Of a stretch of DNA of 5,869 nt, positions 5,444 through 5,869 are shown piece after piece. Position numbers and translations under genes: made by a program. This DNA comes from Planctomycetota bacterium (GTDB lineage: Bacteria > Planctomycetota > Planctomycetia > Planctomycetales > Planctomycetaceae). The stretch is from assembly GCA_024278285.1 (NCBI GenBank), contig JAJRTM010000497.1, positions 1-5,869 of the forward strand. The letters run 5' to 3'. The notes under the pieces are model-generated. The model was not told the origin of the DNA, searched no databases, and saw only the letters and a list, made by a program, of their open reading frames with translations. The number at the start of each line of letters is the position of its first letter. Position 1 is the stretch's first letter.

Positions 5444-5815
5444 TTACTCAGCTTCGTCTCTGTTTTGCTCAGCCTCGTCTATAATTTGCTCTGCTTCTGT
5501 TAGCTCATTCATGGGGATATCTCGGCGATGATCCTGCACTTGTTCTTTATATTTTCTTATCTGTTGTTCAATTTTATGCAGGGTTTTGTCAAACGATTTT
5601 TGAGCATCTTCCCCTTCATAATGAGCGATAAAATCGTGCTTATGTTCGGCATCGACCAGGATTTCCACCTTCACACGGTTGCCGCTAAAATCGAATGTTA
5701 CCTGAACCTGGGTAACACGTTCGAAATAAGTCAGCAGTTTTTCCGATTTCTCTCGGATATAATTCTGTACGGTTTCGCCAATGCTGCCATGCCTGCACGC
5801 GATTTCAACTTGCAC
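5444..5815 (-). CDS. hpf: Ribosome hibernation factor, short HPF / RaiA type
   Basis: The 123-residue protein is of the HPF/YfiA (RaiA) family, which binds the small ribosomal subunit near the decoding site and silences ribosomes in stress or stationary phase. The domain fills residues 1-95: strand MQVEIACRHG, helix IGETVQNYIREKSEKLLTYF, strands VQVTFDF, VKVEILVDAEHKHDFIAHYEG, and helix DAQKSFDKTLHKIEQQIRKYKEQ with the basic residues expected for rRNA contact. The C-terminal dimerisation domain of long HPF is absent; instead there is an acidic tail with a seven-residue repeat (EAEQIID, EAEQNRD, EAE). The start is the GTG at 5815, with GGGAG 8 nt upstream and the family-typical MQV beginning; a TTG at 5830 would add five residues and overlap that site. 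It leads the - strand group hpf-ptsN-HPr, an arrangement like that around rpoN in proteobacteria. Confidence 0.9.
   Translation of the reverse strand: MQVEIACRHGSIGETVQNYIREKSEKLLTYFERVTQVQVTFDFSGNRVKVEILVDAEHKHDFIAHYEGEDAQKSFDKTLHKIEQQIRKYKEQVQDHRRDIPMNELTEAEQIIDEAEQNRDEAE
5447..5498. repeat. hpf: 21-nt tandem repeat in the 3' end of hpf
   Basis: Units at 5447-5467 and 5468-5488 and a partial one at 5489-5498 all begin CTC(A/T)GC(T/C)TC on the + strand and match at most positions. They encode the repeated acidic heptad in the HPF tail. Being a multiple of three, gain or loss of a unit would keep the frame. Confidence 0.75.
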
Positions 5816-5823
5816 TGATGTTA

Positions 5824-5828
5824 CTCCC
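5824..5828 (-). promoter_or_regulatory. hpf: Ribosome binding site of hpf
   Basis: GGGAG on the - strand lies 8 nt before the GTG at 5815 and argues for that start over the TTG at 5830. The remaining bases to the right edge are AT-rich. They contain a TTGACG (within 5846-5851 on the - strand) that resembles a -35 box, but I see no matching -10 element. Confidence 0.65.
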
Positions 5829-5869
5829 AATTTGTTATCGATAAACCGTCAATTTAGTACGGAAAGAAT

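Overview
The window reads as part of a planctomycete chromosome (phylum Planctomycetota). The evidence is protein style: an NPCBM-domain protein with preceding beta-rich modules, two adjacent secreted HtrA-like (S1C) proteins, and an HPr with the unusual active-site string GLHLVP. Base composition is moderate, in the mid-40s % GC by eye. The phylum call is inference; I cannot name a genus. There are no transposases, integrases, tRNAs, rRNAs or CRISPR arrays, so this looks like ordinary chromosome rather than a mobile island.

The left part (1-3951, + strand) holds three codirectional genes for probably exported proteins. The first is the 3' part of an NPCBM-domain gene (open at the left edge). 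The second is an HtrA-like protease with an intact His-Asp-Ser triad, one PDZ domain and a long extra C-terminal domain. The third is a smaller HtrA-like paralogue with its own signal peptide and PDZ domain, in which the catalytic positions appear lost (Asn/Gly/Ala), so it looks like a pseudoprotease. The active protease has an oddity at its start: an in-frame TAA at 1068 separates a plausible signal-peptide n-region (ATG at 1020 or 1035) from the hydrophobic core and mature protein.

The right part (3975-5815, - strand, converging on the left part) holds hpf, then ptsN (EIIA-Ntr), then an HPr-family gene. This order recalls the proteobacterial rpoN cluster (rpoN-hpf-ptsN-rapZ-npr), without rpoN or rapZ, and suggests a regulatory nitrogen-type PTS rather than sugar uptake. 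The genes are not tightly packed: 257 nt separate hpf and ptsN, and 425 nt separate ptsN and the HPr gene.

The ptsN-HPr gap is the most unusual part of the window. It begins with a likely Rho-independent terminator for ptsN. A perfect TATAAT on the - strand follows, then a GC-rich stretch of about 160 nt with several hairpins enclosed by a 6-bp pairing. Next comes a 27-nt near-perfect hairpin lying inside a 41-nt element, and finally a good ribosome binding site for the HPr gene. The 41-nt element recurs, diverged and in the opposite orientation, just after hpf (33 of 41 positions identical by my alignment). The gap may hold a small RNA or a long structured leader for the HPr gene.
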